DNA from: Thainema sp966674685
GTDB taxonomy: Bacteria; Cyanobacteriota; Cyanobacteriia; Phormidesmidales; Phormidesmidaceae
DNA length: 64,000 nt
NCBI GenBank assembly: GCA_966674685.1
Contig: CBKWJC010000009.1
Span: forward strand, 31,866 to 95,865
Direction: 5' to 3'
Shown in pieces: positions 8,764 to 16,482 of this stretch. The stretch's first letter is position 1; each line of letters starts with the position of its first letter. The notes beneath the pieces were generated by a model. That model was not told where the DNA came from, did no database searches, and saw only the letters and a program-made list of their open reading frames with translations. Made by a program: the position numbers and the translations under genes.

Positions 8764-9783
8764 TTATAGCGGTTTGGAGTAGCCGAGGGCGTCTTTGACT
8801 TTGCCCAGGGTTTGATCTGCGATCGCACCTGCTTTCTCTCGACCGTTACGCAGAATGGTTTCTAAGTAAGCCTTGTCGCTCCGCAGTTCGTGATACTTGT
8901 CCTGAATCGGTTTGAGGCTTTCCACTAAAACTTCCGTGAAGGCAGGCTTAAACTGGCCCCAGCCCATTTCGGTGCCCTCGGCGGCGACTTCCTCTTTGGT
9001 CTTGCCGGAGAGAATCATGTACAGCGTCAGCAGGTTTTGGCACTCTGGCCGCTCAGGATTATCAAATTCCAGACCGCGCACCGGATCGGTTTTGCAGCGC
9101 TTGATTTTTTTTGCGATCGCATCCGGCGGATCGAGCAGATCAATCCGGCTCATCTCGGAGGGATCAGACTTGGACATTTTCTTAGTGCCGTCGGTCAGGC
9201 TCATCACCCGTGCGCCTTCGGTCTTGATCATCGGTTCAGGCACTTTCAGGATCGGCTTCTTCTCACTGCCGTACTGGAAGTTGAGCCGATTGGCGATATC
9301 GCGCGTCAGTTCTAAATGCTGCTTCTGGTCTTCGCCGACGGGGACGAGATCCGGCTCGTAGAGCAAAATATCGGCAGCTTGCAGGACAGGATAGTCGAGC
9401 AGACCAATGCTGACGTTTTCGCCCTGCTTGACGCTCTTTTCTTTGAACTGGATCATCCGCTCCAGCCAGTTGAGCGGCGTAATGCAGTTGAACAGCCAAG
9501 CCAGCTCGGAATGCGCCGGAATATGGGACTGCACAAAGATGGTGGATCGCTCTGGATCAATGCCGCAGGCGATGTAGAGCGCGGCAACTTTGTAGGTATT
9601 CTCGGCCAGCGCTTTCGGATCGTGGGGCACCGTAATCGCATGTAGATCCGCCATGAAGAGAAAGCTGTCATACTCTTCCTGGATTTCGACCCAGTTGCGG
9701 ATCGCTCCTAAATAGTTACCGAGATGAAGTTCTCCAGTTGGCTGAATTCCTGACAGAATGCGTTTTCCCATCGTTTCAGGCAT
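8764..9783 (-). CDS. trpS: tryptophan--tRNA ligase
   Basis: Class I aminoacyl-tRNA synthetase charging tRNA-Trp. Seen: the HIGH-type motif in GELHLGNY near the N-terminus, VGEDQKQHLELTRDIA in the middle, and the KMSKS loop intact (KKMSKSD). The length of ~339 aa fits bacterial TrpS. The frame stays open to a start at 9813, but family alignment favours a start at 9783 or 9771, just before GKRILSGIQPTG; no clear Shine-Dalgarno decides between them. Confidence 0.95.
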   Translation of the reverse strand: MPETMGKRILSGIQPTGELHLGNYLGAIRNWVEIQEEYDSFLFMADLHAITVPHDPKALAENTYKVAALYIACGIDPERSTIFVQSHIPAHSELAWLFNCITPLNWLERMIQFKEKSVKQGENVSIGLLDYPVLQAADILLYEPDLVPVGEDQKQHLELTRDIANRLNFQYGSEKKPILKVPEPMIKTEGARVMSLTDGTKKMSKSDPSEMSRIDLLDPPDAIAKKIKRCKTDPVRGLEFDNPERPECQNLLTLYMILSGKTKEEVAAEGTEMGWGQFKPAFTEVLVESLKPIQDKYHELRSDKAYLETILRNGREKAGAIADQTLGKVKDALGYSKPL

Positions 9784-9873
9784 AGTCTTGGGCGGTTCCC
9801 CTGCAAATTCCACATCGCAGATCGTAACAAATCTTAGTCACTAAAAACCTGGAAGTCGTCATTTTACGCGCTG

Positions 9874-10012
9874 GTAGGGGCGTTAGCGTAGGTGCATGAT
9901 CCCCCGCTGTCGCCGCCCCCTTAAAAAAGGGGCTATTCCAACTCTGGCTCAAAGTTCCCCCTTTTTCTAAGCGAAGCCATGCCCGAAGGGCTATATGGCC
10001 ATTCGCCCTTAC
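9874..10012. repeat. interrupted GTAGGGGCG-family repeat
   Basis: GTAGGGGCGTTAGCGTAG at 9874 is followed by about 85 bp of unrelated DNA. The second half of the unit then resumes with AAGCCATGCCCGAAGGGC and ends ATTCGCCCTTAC. Compared with the compact copy at 3795, the core is split by inserted sequence. Confidence 0.5.
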
Positions 10013-10078
10013 GTAACACCATAAAACCCCAAAAGAGGCATGTTTCCGCCACGATATCTGTAGCATAGGCGGAGGATG

Positions 10079-10166
10079 CCCTCATCCCCCAACCCCTTCT
10101 CCCGCAGGAGAAGAGGAGCCGGATCAGAAGTCCCTCGCCCTGCGGGAGAGGGATTTAGGGTGAGGG
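10079..10166. repeat. palindromic interspersed repeat CCCTCATCCC...GGGTGAGGG
   Basis: Outer arms CCCTCATCCCCCAACCCC and GGATTTAGGGTGAGGG are inverted copies. Inside are CTTCTCCCGCAGGAGAAG and CCCTCGCCCTGCGGGAGAGGG, each able to fold locally. This is a typical high-copy repeat of cyanobacterial genomes, located downstream of menB. Confidence 0.7.
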
Positions 10167-10206
10167 CAACCAGGCATGATGCAGAACAAAATGCCTCTTT
10201 CGAGGT

Positions 10207-11040
10207 TTAAGGCAACCACGGGTATTGGCGGAAATCCGGTGGGCGCTTTTCTAGGAATGCCTGTTTGCCTTCTGCGCCTTCCTGGGTCATGTAGTAGAGC
10301 AGCGTGGCGTTTCCGGCTAGTTCCTGTAAACCCGCTTGTCCATCGCAGTCGGCATTAAACGCCGCTTTAAGGCAGCGAATCGCGATCGGACTTTTCTGGA
10401 GAATTTCCTGCGCCCACTGTATGCCCTCAGCCTCAAGCTGATCCACAGGTACAACGCAGTTCACCAACCCCATATCGAGGGCTTCCTGGGCGCTGTACTG
10501 GCGGCAAAGGTACCAGATTTCGCGCGCTTTTTTCTGGCCAACGATGCGCGCCAGGTAGCTAGCGCCAAAGCCACCGTCAAAACTGCCCACTTTTGGCCCT
10601 GTTTGACCAAATATGGCGTTATCGGCGGCAATCGTCAGGTCACAAACAATATGTAAGACATGTCCACCTCCGATCGCATATCCGGCGACGAGGGCAATTA
10701 CCACTTTGGGCATGGAGCGAATCAGCCGCTGCAAGTCTAGGACGTTTAAGCGGGGAATGCCTGCGTCATCGACATAGCCTGCTTCGCCGCGCACGCTCTG
10801 ATCGCCACCGGAGCAGAAGGCATATTTGCCGTCGGTATGCGGCCCTGCGCCAGTGAGTAGGACAACGCCAATGCGGGTATCCTCCCGCGCGTCGCAGAAG
10901 GCGTCGTACATTTCAAATACGGTTTGGGGACGGAAGGCGTTGCGTTTGTGGGGACGGTTGATGGTGATTTTGGCGATTCCGTCGGCTTTGTGATAGAGAA
11001 TGTCTTCGTAGGTTTTGGCGACCTGCCACTCGACTTGCAT
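10207..11040 (-). CDS. menB: 1,4-dihydroxy-2-naphthoyl-CoA synthase
   Basis: Crotonase-fold enzyme that closes the second ring in phylloquinone (vitamin K1) synthesis, needed for photosystem I in cyanobacteria. Seen: FCSGGDQSVRG, the oxyanion-hole region AGYAIGGGHVLH, and the MenB-specific GPKVGSFDGGFGA. The length (277 aa) and C-terminus (FRQYPWLP) fit MenB. No other men gene is in the window. The GNAT gene lies 39 bp upstream on the same strand, so the two may be co-transcribed. Confidence 0.95.
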   Translation of the reverse strand: MQVEWQVAKTYEDILYHKADGIAKITINRPHKRNAFRPQTVFEMYDAFCDAREDTRIGVVLLTGAGPHTDGKYAFCSGGDQSVRGEAGYVDDAGIPRLNVLDLQRLIRSMPKVVIALVAGYAIGGGHVLHIVCDLTIAADNAIFGQTGPKVGSFDGGFGASYLARIVGQKKAREIWYLCRQYSAQEALDMGLVNCVVPVDQLEAEGIQWAQEILQKSPIAIRCLKAAFNADCDGQAGLQELAGNATLLYYMTQEGAEGKQAFLEKRPPDFRQYPWLP

Positions 11041-11079
11041 AAGTACATCGCTTCAAAAGTCCTCAGGCATTGTATCGCG

Positions 11080-11547
11080 TTACATCTGCAACACTTTACG
11101 AAACACGACCTTATCGTCACCTGTGGCGTAAAAGTCGCGAATCCGGGCGGCTTCTTCGTAGCCACACTTTGTATAAAACTGCCGGGTACGCTCAAGCTCT
11201 GGTAGCCCAGACGTTTCAACTAGCAGCATCCGTACACCCCGCTGAGCTAGCGTCTGCTCGACATAGTGCAGCAATCTGGCACCGCGTCCTTGGCCTTGGC
11301 GATTGGGGTGAATGGCAATCAGTTGCAGATTCCAGGTTTGGTCGGTCATCCGCTCTGGCTCACAGTAGGCCACTCCTACTGGCCCGTTGTCATCGTCGGT
11401 GAGCCAAAAGGGTTCTGTGTCGCTGCTGTTTGAGAACTCAGCCAACATCTGGCGTAGCAGCTCTAGCCCGCTGGGTGGAAACAGTCCGGTTGCCTCTGCT
11501 AGAACAATGAGAGCATCCGTGTCATCGGGTGTAGTGGGTCGAATCAT
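11080..11547 (-). CDS. GNAT family N-acetyltransferase
   Basis: 155-aa acyltransferase of the GCN5 superfamily. Seen: the acetyl-CoA pyrophosphate-binding region NRQGQGRGARLLHYVEQ (Q/RxxGxG/A) and a terminal beta strand ending GDDKVVFRKVL. The substrate is unknown. It starts with ATG. Its stop lies 39 bp before the menB start, suggesting one transcript, though there is no obvious functional link. Confidence 0.85.
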   Translation of the reverse strand: MIRPTTPDDTDALIVLAEATGLFPPSGLELLRQMLAEFSNSSDTEPFWLTDDDNGPVGVAYCEPERMTDQTWNLQLIAIHPNRQGQGRGARLLHYVEQTLAQRGVRMLLVETSGLPELERTRQFYTKCGYEEAARIRDFYATGDDKVVFRKVLQM

Positions 11548-11682
11548 GGGCTAGCCGCACAAAGAGTTGATGGATTTCCTAAGCATACTACACCGTAATA
11601 CAAGAAATGCGATCGCACTTTGACCCGTAATTCAGCTCAATGGCTGGATTGGCTAGCCATGCAGACAACACATTTAGCCTTA

Positions 11683-11698
11683 TGTGACACATCTCACA
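11683..11698 (+). promoter_or_regulatory. CRP-type box (TGTGA-N6-TCACA)
   Basis: TGTGACACATCTCACA is a perfect match to the TGTGA-N6-TCACA consensus of CRP-family proteins; SyCRP1 in cyanobacteria binds similar sites. It lies about 105 bp upstream of the preferred mddA-like start at 11805. Regulation by cAMP is inferred from the motif alone. Confidence 0.5.
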
Positions 11699-11804
11699 CC
11701 GTCACATGATCACAAACACAAACTGTATTCGGAAACACCGTTTGCTGAAGCTGAAGCTATGGTCTGTCAAATCAATTGCCCCCTTTAGCCCCCTTTTAAA
11801 CTTT

Positions 11805-12578
11805 ATGGTTGTACAAAATACTTCATCAGCTCAAACCAGTCCGCTTAGCCGGATTGCTGTGTTTAGCTATGGCCTCGTCTGCTACGCCATCTTTTTGGTG
11901 ACTTTTTTATATGCCTGCGGATTTACCGCGAATTTTGGCGTGCCGCGCTCGATTGATTCTGCCCCTGTCATTCCGCTACGCTATGCACTCTTGGTAGACG
12001 TGGCGTTGCTGGGTCTGTTTGGGCTACAGCACAGCGGTATGGCTCGTAAGGGCTTTAAGCAGTGGTGGACGCAGTTTGTTCCTAAGGCGGTTGAACGAAG
12101 CACCTATGTGTTGTTCTCTAGCCTCTGCCTGATTACGCTGTTCTATTTCTGGCAGCCGTTGGGCGGTTTCATCTGGCAGGTGACGAATCCGACTGGTGTG
12201 GCAATTTTATATGCGCTGTCGGCTTGCGGCTGGCTCATCGTGCTGAGTACGACGTTTTTAATTAACCACTTTGACTTGTTTGGCTTGCGTCAGGTTTGGC
12301 TCTATTGGCGGGGCAAGGAGTATGCGCCGCTCCATTTTGTAACACCTGGCCCTTACAATGTCATTCGCCATCCGCTCTATGTTGGTTTTATGCTGGCGTT
12401 CTGGGCGACTCCGGTGATGACGGTTGCTCATTTGGTCTTCGCCTTGGGCACAACGGGTTACATTCTGGTTGCGATTCAGCTCGAAGAACGCGATCTGATT
12501 CACACCTTTGGCGAAACCTATGAAAACTATCGCCGTCGAGTGCCAATGCTGATTCCGTTTTTGCGGCGGCAAAAGTAA
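11805..12578 (+). CDS. MddA-like methanethiol S-methyltransferase (NnrU/ICMT-type membrane protein)
   Basis: Membrane methyltransferase of 257 aa with about five to six hydrophobic segments. Seen: LQHSGMARKGFK near 77, P-AVERSTYVLFSSL near 95, FYFWQPLGG, and a C-terminal SAM-binding pattern GPYNVIRHPLYVGF plus LEERDLIHTFGETYENYR. The Q-H-S-MAR and ERSTYV blocks resemble MddA, which methylates methanethiol to dimethyl sulfide. A broader isoprenylcysteine-methyltransferase-like role remains possible. The ATG at 11805 is preferred over an open start at 11706 because the extra 33 residues are unlike the family and the CRP box would otherwise fall just upstream of the earlier start. Confidence 0.7.
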   Translation: MVVQNTSSAQTSPLSRIAVFSYGLVCYAIFLVTFLYACGFTANFGVPRSIDSAPVIPLRYALLVDVALLGLFGLQHSGMARKGFKQWWTQFVPKAVERSTYVLFSSLCLITLFYFWQPLGGFIWQVTNPTGVAILYALSACGWLIVLSTTFLINHFDLFGLRQVWLYWRGKEYAPLHFVTPGPYNVIRHPLYVGFMLAFWATPVMTVAHLVFALGTTGYILVAIQLEERDLIHTFGETYENYRRRVPMLIPFLRRQK

Positions 12579-12615
12579 TCAGGTTCATGATGCCAATTGA
12601 ATAAATTACAGAAGT

Positions 12616-12653
12616 GCGATCGCAGTTTTTAAAGTGCGATCGCGTTCTTTTTT
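12616..12653 (+). terminator. paired-HIP1 hairpin with T-run
   Basis: Two GCGATCGC palindromes at 12616-12623 and 12636-12643, 20 bp apart, can pair with each other to form a stem. They are followed by GTTCTTTTTTG. The site is just after the mddA-like gene and would work as an intrinsic terminator. Confidence 0.5.
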
Positions 12654-12663
12654 GTCAAGCTAA

Positions 12664-12948
12664 TTAGCTGAGATAGCGAGTCAGGATGCTGATGTGGTCG
12701 TCAGGTTGGCGCTGGGAGAGAATGCGCGCGACATCTCCAGCACTGGGGCAGGGGATGGGCTGGCTCCACTCATTCGCTTCGGCAAAACCACGACGGTGCA
12801 GGTTTTTAATCGTGACAATGATGTCGGGGCGAGAGCCGAGCAGGATAATCCGCAGGGGATGACGACCCTCGCGTTGGGGATGGCTGGGATTGGCCGCAGC
12901 AGCTTGTGGCGCTGCATGGGGTGCAGCACCGAGAATGAAGTATGTCAT
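12664..12948 (-). CDS. small conserved cyanobacterial protein, unknown function
   Basis: 94 aa from the ATG at 12948, which has AGGA about 10 nt upstream; the frame stays open to 12999. After a short A/P-rich stretch the body reads LRIILLGSRPDIIVTIKNL, then GFAEANEWSQPIP and ends SILTRYLS. I recognise this pattern from small hypothetical proteins common in cyanobacteria, without a known function. Several other frames overlap here, but this one has protein-like composition and a ribosome-binding site. Confidence 0.6.
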   Translation of the reverse strand: MTYFILGAAPHAAPQAAAANPSHPQREGRHPLRIILLGSRPDIIVTIKNLHRRGFAEANEWSQPIPCPSAGDVARILSQRQPDDHISILTRYLS

Positions 12949-13522
12949 TGGGTTTTCCTGTGTTTTTGACTTTCTGAGAAAAGCCAAAAATCCAGCCACC
13001 CCGCGTTCGTGCAGCGCAATACAGGGTGGCTTGGGAGAAGCTATAATCCTCCAAGCCTCCGCGTTGCTGGTTCAACGTGGCAGGTTAGCTATCCAGGGTT
13101 GTGTCCGCAACTCTGGGTAGCGTTGGCTAGATTTTTGGTGCCAGTCGCCGCACGCTTGTTCACGGCTACGACAGCTTAACGTTTCACAGTACGGGATTTA
13201 GTCGGTGGAGTCAATATTAGTTTATTGGCAAAAACGAGCCTCATACCATTTATAAGTGACTCAACACTTTACACAGTGCTAAAAGTTACCTGGATTGAGC
13301 TATTTAGAGAAAAATTTCGTTTTTTAAAGTTTTGACGCACTACAGTCATCTTTTTACCAACATAAAACGAATATTGTTATTAGTTTAATAATGAAGCACT
13401 TACTATATGTAATAAGAATCACTGAGTATAATTCTTCAAATCACACTAAAGAACTAAATTGCCTCCAATACATAAAAAGATATTTTCAGATATAAGCCAA
13501 GCATGGAATTCTAAAAGGCTAC
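12949..13522. other. gene-free left flank of the AT-rich island
   Basis: No gene seen. A 13-bp hairpin (13089-13101 with 13108-13120) marks the last typical-composition DNA. From about 13200 the sequence becomes strongly AT-rich up to the CHAT gene. I looked for, and did not find, a tRNA or direct repeats that would mark an integration site. Confidence 0.5.
13404..13445 (+). promoter_or_regulatory. possible promoter/operator of the CHAT-ParA cassette
   Basis: TATAAT at 13427-13432 sits about 90 bp before the CHAT gene start, inside a dyad AGAAT...ATTCT (about 13415-13435). The -35 is weak. The dyad could be an operator for a cassette protein. This is motif-level evidence only. Confidence 0.25.
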
Positions 13523-14578
13523 ATGAGTCAAGCCAAAAAGATTTTGATATTGTCAGCTAATCCTCGTAGCACATCGCGCCTACGTTTAGACCAAGAAGTG
13601 CGAGAAATCAGTTTAGGTTTACAGAGAACACAAAAAAGAGAGCTTTTTGAAATACATCAAAGATGGGCTGTAAGACCAAGAGAATTAAGACAATCTTTAC
13701 TAGATATTGAACCACATATTCTTCATTTTTGCGGTCATGGCTCTGAAACTGGAAGCTTGTGTTTTGAAGGTAATAATGGTGAAGAGAAATTGGTTCATCC
13801 AGAGGCTATAGCTCATTTGTTTGAGTTATGCCCTTATGTTGAATGCGTGGTTCTTAATGCTTGTTATTCAGAAATACAAGCAATATCTATTAATCAATAT
13901 ATTCGTTATGTCATCGGGATGAACCAGGCAATAGGAGATCAAGCAGCAATCGAATTTGCAATTGGATTTTATGATGCTTTGAGTGTGGAACGCAGCTTTG
14001 AAGATGCTTATAAATTTGGATGCAATGCAATTGAGCTAGAAGGTATTCCTGAGTATTTTACGCCTGTACTAAATATTAAAGGCCAAAATAGATCTTCTCA
14101 GTTGCCTTCACAATGGGATAACGAAGCTTATGTCTCACTCCATTTAGTTCAAGGAGTATTAGAAGAAGCAAGGTTATTTCGCAAGAATCTTTACTGTCAT
14201 TGGTATCCTCAATTCAAAATAAAAGCAAAAAGCAACACTAAGAATGGCATCTTAAAAGATGTCTCTAGACCAGTAGACTTTTTAATAGAAGACTTTCAGC
14301 GAGATATAAAATTTTTGATCGAGGTTAAGTCAGCAAAAAGTAAAATTGATGATTCGGCTCGATTTCAACTTAAGACGTATCTTCAGCATTCAAGGTTACG
14401 TCATGGAATCGTTATAGATCCATTTAAGATGGAAATATATGAACTTAATAATGGAAAATTTGACTTTAGGGAAGCTTATGACATAGAAAACCCAGAAAAC
14501 TTACAACCCATTGCTGCATTTCTTACAAAATACTTGGATTCTATCTCAAATGCGTACGATTGCAATTCACACGTCTAA
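13523..14578 (+). CDS. CHAT/caspase-like protease fused to PD-(D/E)XK (HSDR_N-like) nuclease
   Basis: 351-aa two-domain protein. Residues ~5-185 form a caspase-fold CHAT-like domain: KKILILSANP strand, HFCGHGS with His72 and VVLNACYS with Cys114 as the likely His-Cys dyad. Residues ~205-325 resemble the HsdR N-terminal nuclease domain: RPVDFLI (Asp252), FLIEVKSAKS (Glu267, Lys269) and a QxxxY motif (Gln282-Tyr286). Both catalytic sets look intact. The DNA is AT-rich and nearly free of HIP1, unlike its surroundings, which suggests transfer. The 3' end overlaps the parA-like gene by 29 bp. Protease plus nuclease in one chain suggests a defence effector; that is inference. Confidence 0.75.
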   Translation: MSQAKKILILSANPRSTSRLRLDQEVREISLGLQRTQKRELFEIHQRWAVRPRELRQSLLDIEPHILHFCGHGSETGSLCFEGNNGEEKLVHPEAIAHLFELCPYVECVVLNACYSEIQAISINQYIRYVIGMNQAIGDQAAIEFAIGFYDALSVERSFEDAYKFGCNAIELEGIPEYFTPVLNIKGQNRSSQLPSQWDNEAYVSLHLVQGVLEEARLFRKNLYCHWYPQFKIKAKSNTKNGILKDVSRPVDFLIEDFQRDIKFLIEVKSAKSKIDDSARFQLKTYLQHSRLRHGIVIDPFKMEIYELNNGKFDFREAYDIENPENLQPIAAFLTKYLDSISNAYDCNSHV

Positions 14579-15479
14579 GGGTGGAGTGGGAAAAACCACT
14601 TTGACCGTAAATATGGCTTATGAATTAGCTATAACAGGAAAGAAAATACTGGTTATCGACTTAGATGATCAAGCTAATAGCAGTTTGTACTTGGGTGTAA
14701 ACAAAGCTGATGAGTTCAATAAAGCTAAAAGCATAGATGAGTTCAACAAGATCTTAGACTCCTTTAAAAGCAGAAAAGAAGTCATAGATTTCTTGCGAGA
14801 AGATATTGATTCACCTGACTTTGATTATAAAGAATTTATTCATGAAAGCTCGACATTCAACGAATACATCAAGCAAAATGGTGACTCTGGTGGACGAATA
14901 GATGTACTGCCAAGTAGCTATAGAACAAAAGAAGATGAAATGCTAACTCAGATGGTTGGAGGAGGAGGAATTAAACAAACTCGTTTACACCGAGCATTAA
15001 ATATGACTGATATTTCCAGCTTTTATGATTATGTAATAATTGATACTCCCCCGAACTTGACAATGGTCGGTAATAACGGCTTATATGCCTCACGCTATGT
15101 GATTGTACCAACTCAGCTAGAGTATTTCTCTGTGTTTGGTGTTAGATCAGTAATTCGCAGCATTCAAAGAACAGTGCAAGTTGACACTGATGGTCAACGA
15201 GGCAAGGTGTTGGGAGTAGTGCCAATGATGACCGAATCTAATAACAAAATCAATAAGTTTGCGGGTCAGCTATTACAACAAGTTTTGCCTCCTGAAGTTG
15301 AGATCTTTTCAGGAATAAAACGAACTACTTACTTTGCTGCTGCTGTCAAAGATCGTCTTCCTATTTCAGTTCTTGCACAGAAGAAACCTAGAGCTGCTGG
15401 TCAAGCAGCCATACAAGTATCAAAAGTTGCTGATGAACTGGTTGAAAAAATTAATCAAGAAGAAAATAAAGGAAATTAA
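14550..15479 (+). CDS. ParA/MinD-type ATPase
   Basis: 309-aa deviant-Walker ATPase. Seen: SKGGVGKTT at 9-17 with the signature lysine (Lys10), a Walker A' strand LVIDLDDQANSS, and Walker B VIIDTPPN. A lysine-rich insertion follows the A' motif and contains a short internal repeat (DEFNKAKS, IDEFNKI). The ATG at 14550 is preferred because family homology starts exactly there; it overlaps the preceding CHAT-nuclease gene by 29 bp, indicating coupled translation. It lies 2 bp before the ParB-like gene. ParA proteins position DNA or protein cargo by ATP-dependent dimer cycling; here it may position or license the effector. Confidence 0.85.
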   Translation: MRTIAIHTSKGGVGKTTLTVNMAYELAITGKKILVIDLDDQANSSLYLGVNKADEFNKAKSIDEFNKILDSFKSRKEVIDFLREDIDSPDFDYKEFIHESSTFNEYIKQNGDSGGRIDVLPSSYRTKEDEMLTQMVGGGGIKQTRLHRALNMTDISSFYDYVIIDTPPNLTMVGNNGLYASRYVIVPTQLEYFSVFGVRSVIRSIQRTVQVDTDGQRGKVLGVVPMMTESNNKINKFAGQLLQQVLPPEVEIFSGIKRTTYFAAAVKDRLPISVLAQKKPRAAGQAAIQVSKVADELVEKINQEENKGN

Positions 15480-15481
15480 GT

Positions 15482-16006
15482 ATGTCTGTAAAAGTTCAAA
15501 GTGGATATGGCCTTTTATACTTAAGTCAAATTTTAGAGCCGAATGGATTATCAGATATTCCTCAAAAAACAACAGATAAAATCATCAAGAGTTTAAATGA
15601 TTGGGGATTCAATCTATCTCTTCCTATTGTCTGTTTGACACAAGAAGAAGAAAGATATCGCCTGTTGACAGGATTGCCAATTTACAAGGCAGCTAAAGAG
15701 GCAGGGTTGAAGCAAATTTGGGTGCTTTTAATTGCTCAAGAAGCTTCTACAGCAGAAGAGGTAATCGAGCAGGTTCAACTTCAATCAAAGCTAAATGAGA
15801 AACTGATTGAACCTGAAGATTTGGATGAGTTTTTGGAATTTCTTAATGCTAAGGAATCAGACCTTACTTCAATACCTGGTATTAAGGAAGGCTATGCAAA
15901 ATTAATTCAAGAAAAACGCCCTTTCGACTCTATAGATGAAATGAAGCAAAAGCTGGGGCCAAAGCGATCAATGAACTGGTTTAAGGCATATCAAAAGAAA
16001 AAATAA
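15482..16006 (+). CDS. ParB/sulfiredoxin-like protein with C-terminal helix-hairpin-helix
   Basis: 174 aa. Residues ~12-85 match the ParB N-terminal-like fold: LPIVCLTQEEERYRLLTG, then IYKAAKEAGLKQIWVLLI, where a GERR-type box would lie but is weak. Residues ~128-172 form a ComEA-like helix-hairpin-helix (LTSIPGIKEGYAKLI, then a second hairpin), a nonspecific DNA-binding unit. No central ParB HTH is seen, so a canonical parS reader is unlikely. It starts 2 bp after the ParA gene and ends the AT-rich operon. Partition, or targeting of the CHAT-nuclease, are both possible. Confidence 0.65.
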   Translation: MSVKVQSGYGLLYLSQILEPNGLSDIPQKTTDKIIKSLNDWGFNLSLPIVCLTQEEERYRLLTGLPIYKAAKEAGLKQIWVLLIAQEASTAEEVIEQVQLQSKLNEKLIEPEDLDEFLEFLNAKESDLTSIPGIKEGYAKLIQEKRPFDSIDEMKQKLGPKRSMNWFKAYQKKK

Positions 16007-16012
16007 GGAAGT

Positions 16013-16041
16013 GCGATCGCAGATGGGAAAAGTGCGATCGC
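16013..16041. repeat. paired HIP1 hairpin, copy 1
   Basis: Two HIP1 octamers 21 bp apart, each extended to TGCGATCGCA or nearly so, with spacer GATGGGAAAAG. They can pair as a 9-10 bp stem. The element is immediately after the ParB-like stop codon, and an almost identical copy lies at 16947-16975. Confidence 0.65.
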
Positions 16042-16051
16042 ATTTCGCTAA

Positions 16052-16405
16052 ACCAAATGGCACTCAAAAACTGACTACACTAAGATCGAAGTTGTAGCTC
16101 TACAGCAACAGTATGGCAACAAACCACCCCAGCCACTCTCGAAGCACTGCTGCTTGAAATTGAAGCAGACCCTTGCCTATATTCCGATTCAGACAGACAC
16201 AATGCTGCTAGCGGCTGAACTGTGGGCAGAAGCAAGGCAAGCTGGACAACCCACGGCTGATGCTAAAGCACTAGATGGAGATGTGATTTTATCTGCTCAA
16301 GCTCGTCTACTTAGTGATGAGACAACAGAGGTTGTTGTTGCCACAACTAATGTGTCGCATCTATCTCGCTTCATCACAGCACTAGATTGGCAATCTATTA
16401 TGTAA
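16052..16405 (+). pseudogene. broken VapC-like PIN-domain toxin
   Basis: The C-terminal two thirds of a PIN-domain protein are readable: AYIPIQTDTMLLAAEL, then TADAKALDGDVILSAQA and VVVATTNVSHLSRFI, the last being the acidic D/N segment near the end of VapC proteins. The N-terminal strand with the first catalytic aspartate is missing. Upstream coding DNA (DYTKIEVVALQQQYGNKPPQ) continues in the same frame, but the next stretch makes better protein sense one frame over (TLEALLLEIEADP), suggesting two compensating indels near 16133 and 16172. No antitoxin gene is adjacent. Confidence 0.65.
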
Positions 16406-16482
16406 ATCTATCGGCGCGATCGCACGTTGAATAACGCTGTTACACTAAATATCATTTTTGTATAAATAAATGAGGTGGCGGC

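Larger units (their letters stand above)
9784..10206. other. gene-free spacer rich in interspersed repeats
   Basis: No gene seen. It contains a split GTAGGGGCG-family repeat (9874-10012), interrupted by about 90 bp with a CCCCCTTAAAAAAGGGG hairpin, followed by the CCCTCATCCC palindromic element at 10079-10166. It looks like a landing zone for short repeats between trpS and menB. Confidence 0.6.

Noticed and set aside
13089..13120. 13-bp hairpin as an attachment site or tRNA remnant at the island edge
   Set aside because: No matching direct repeat near 16.0-17.1 kb and no cloverleaf can be drawn.
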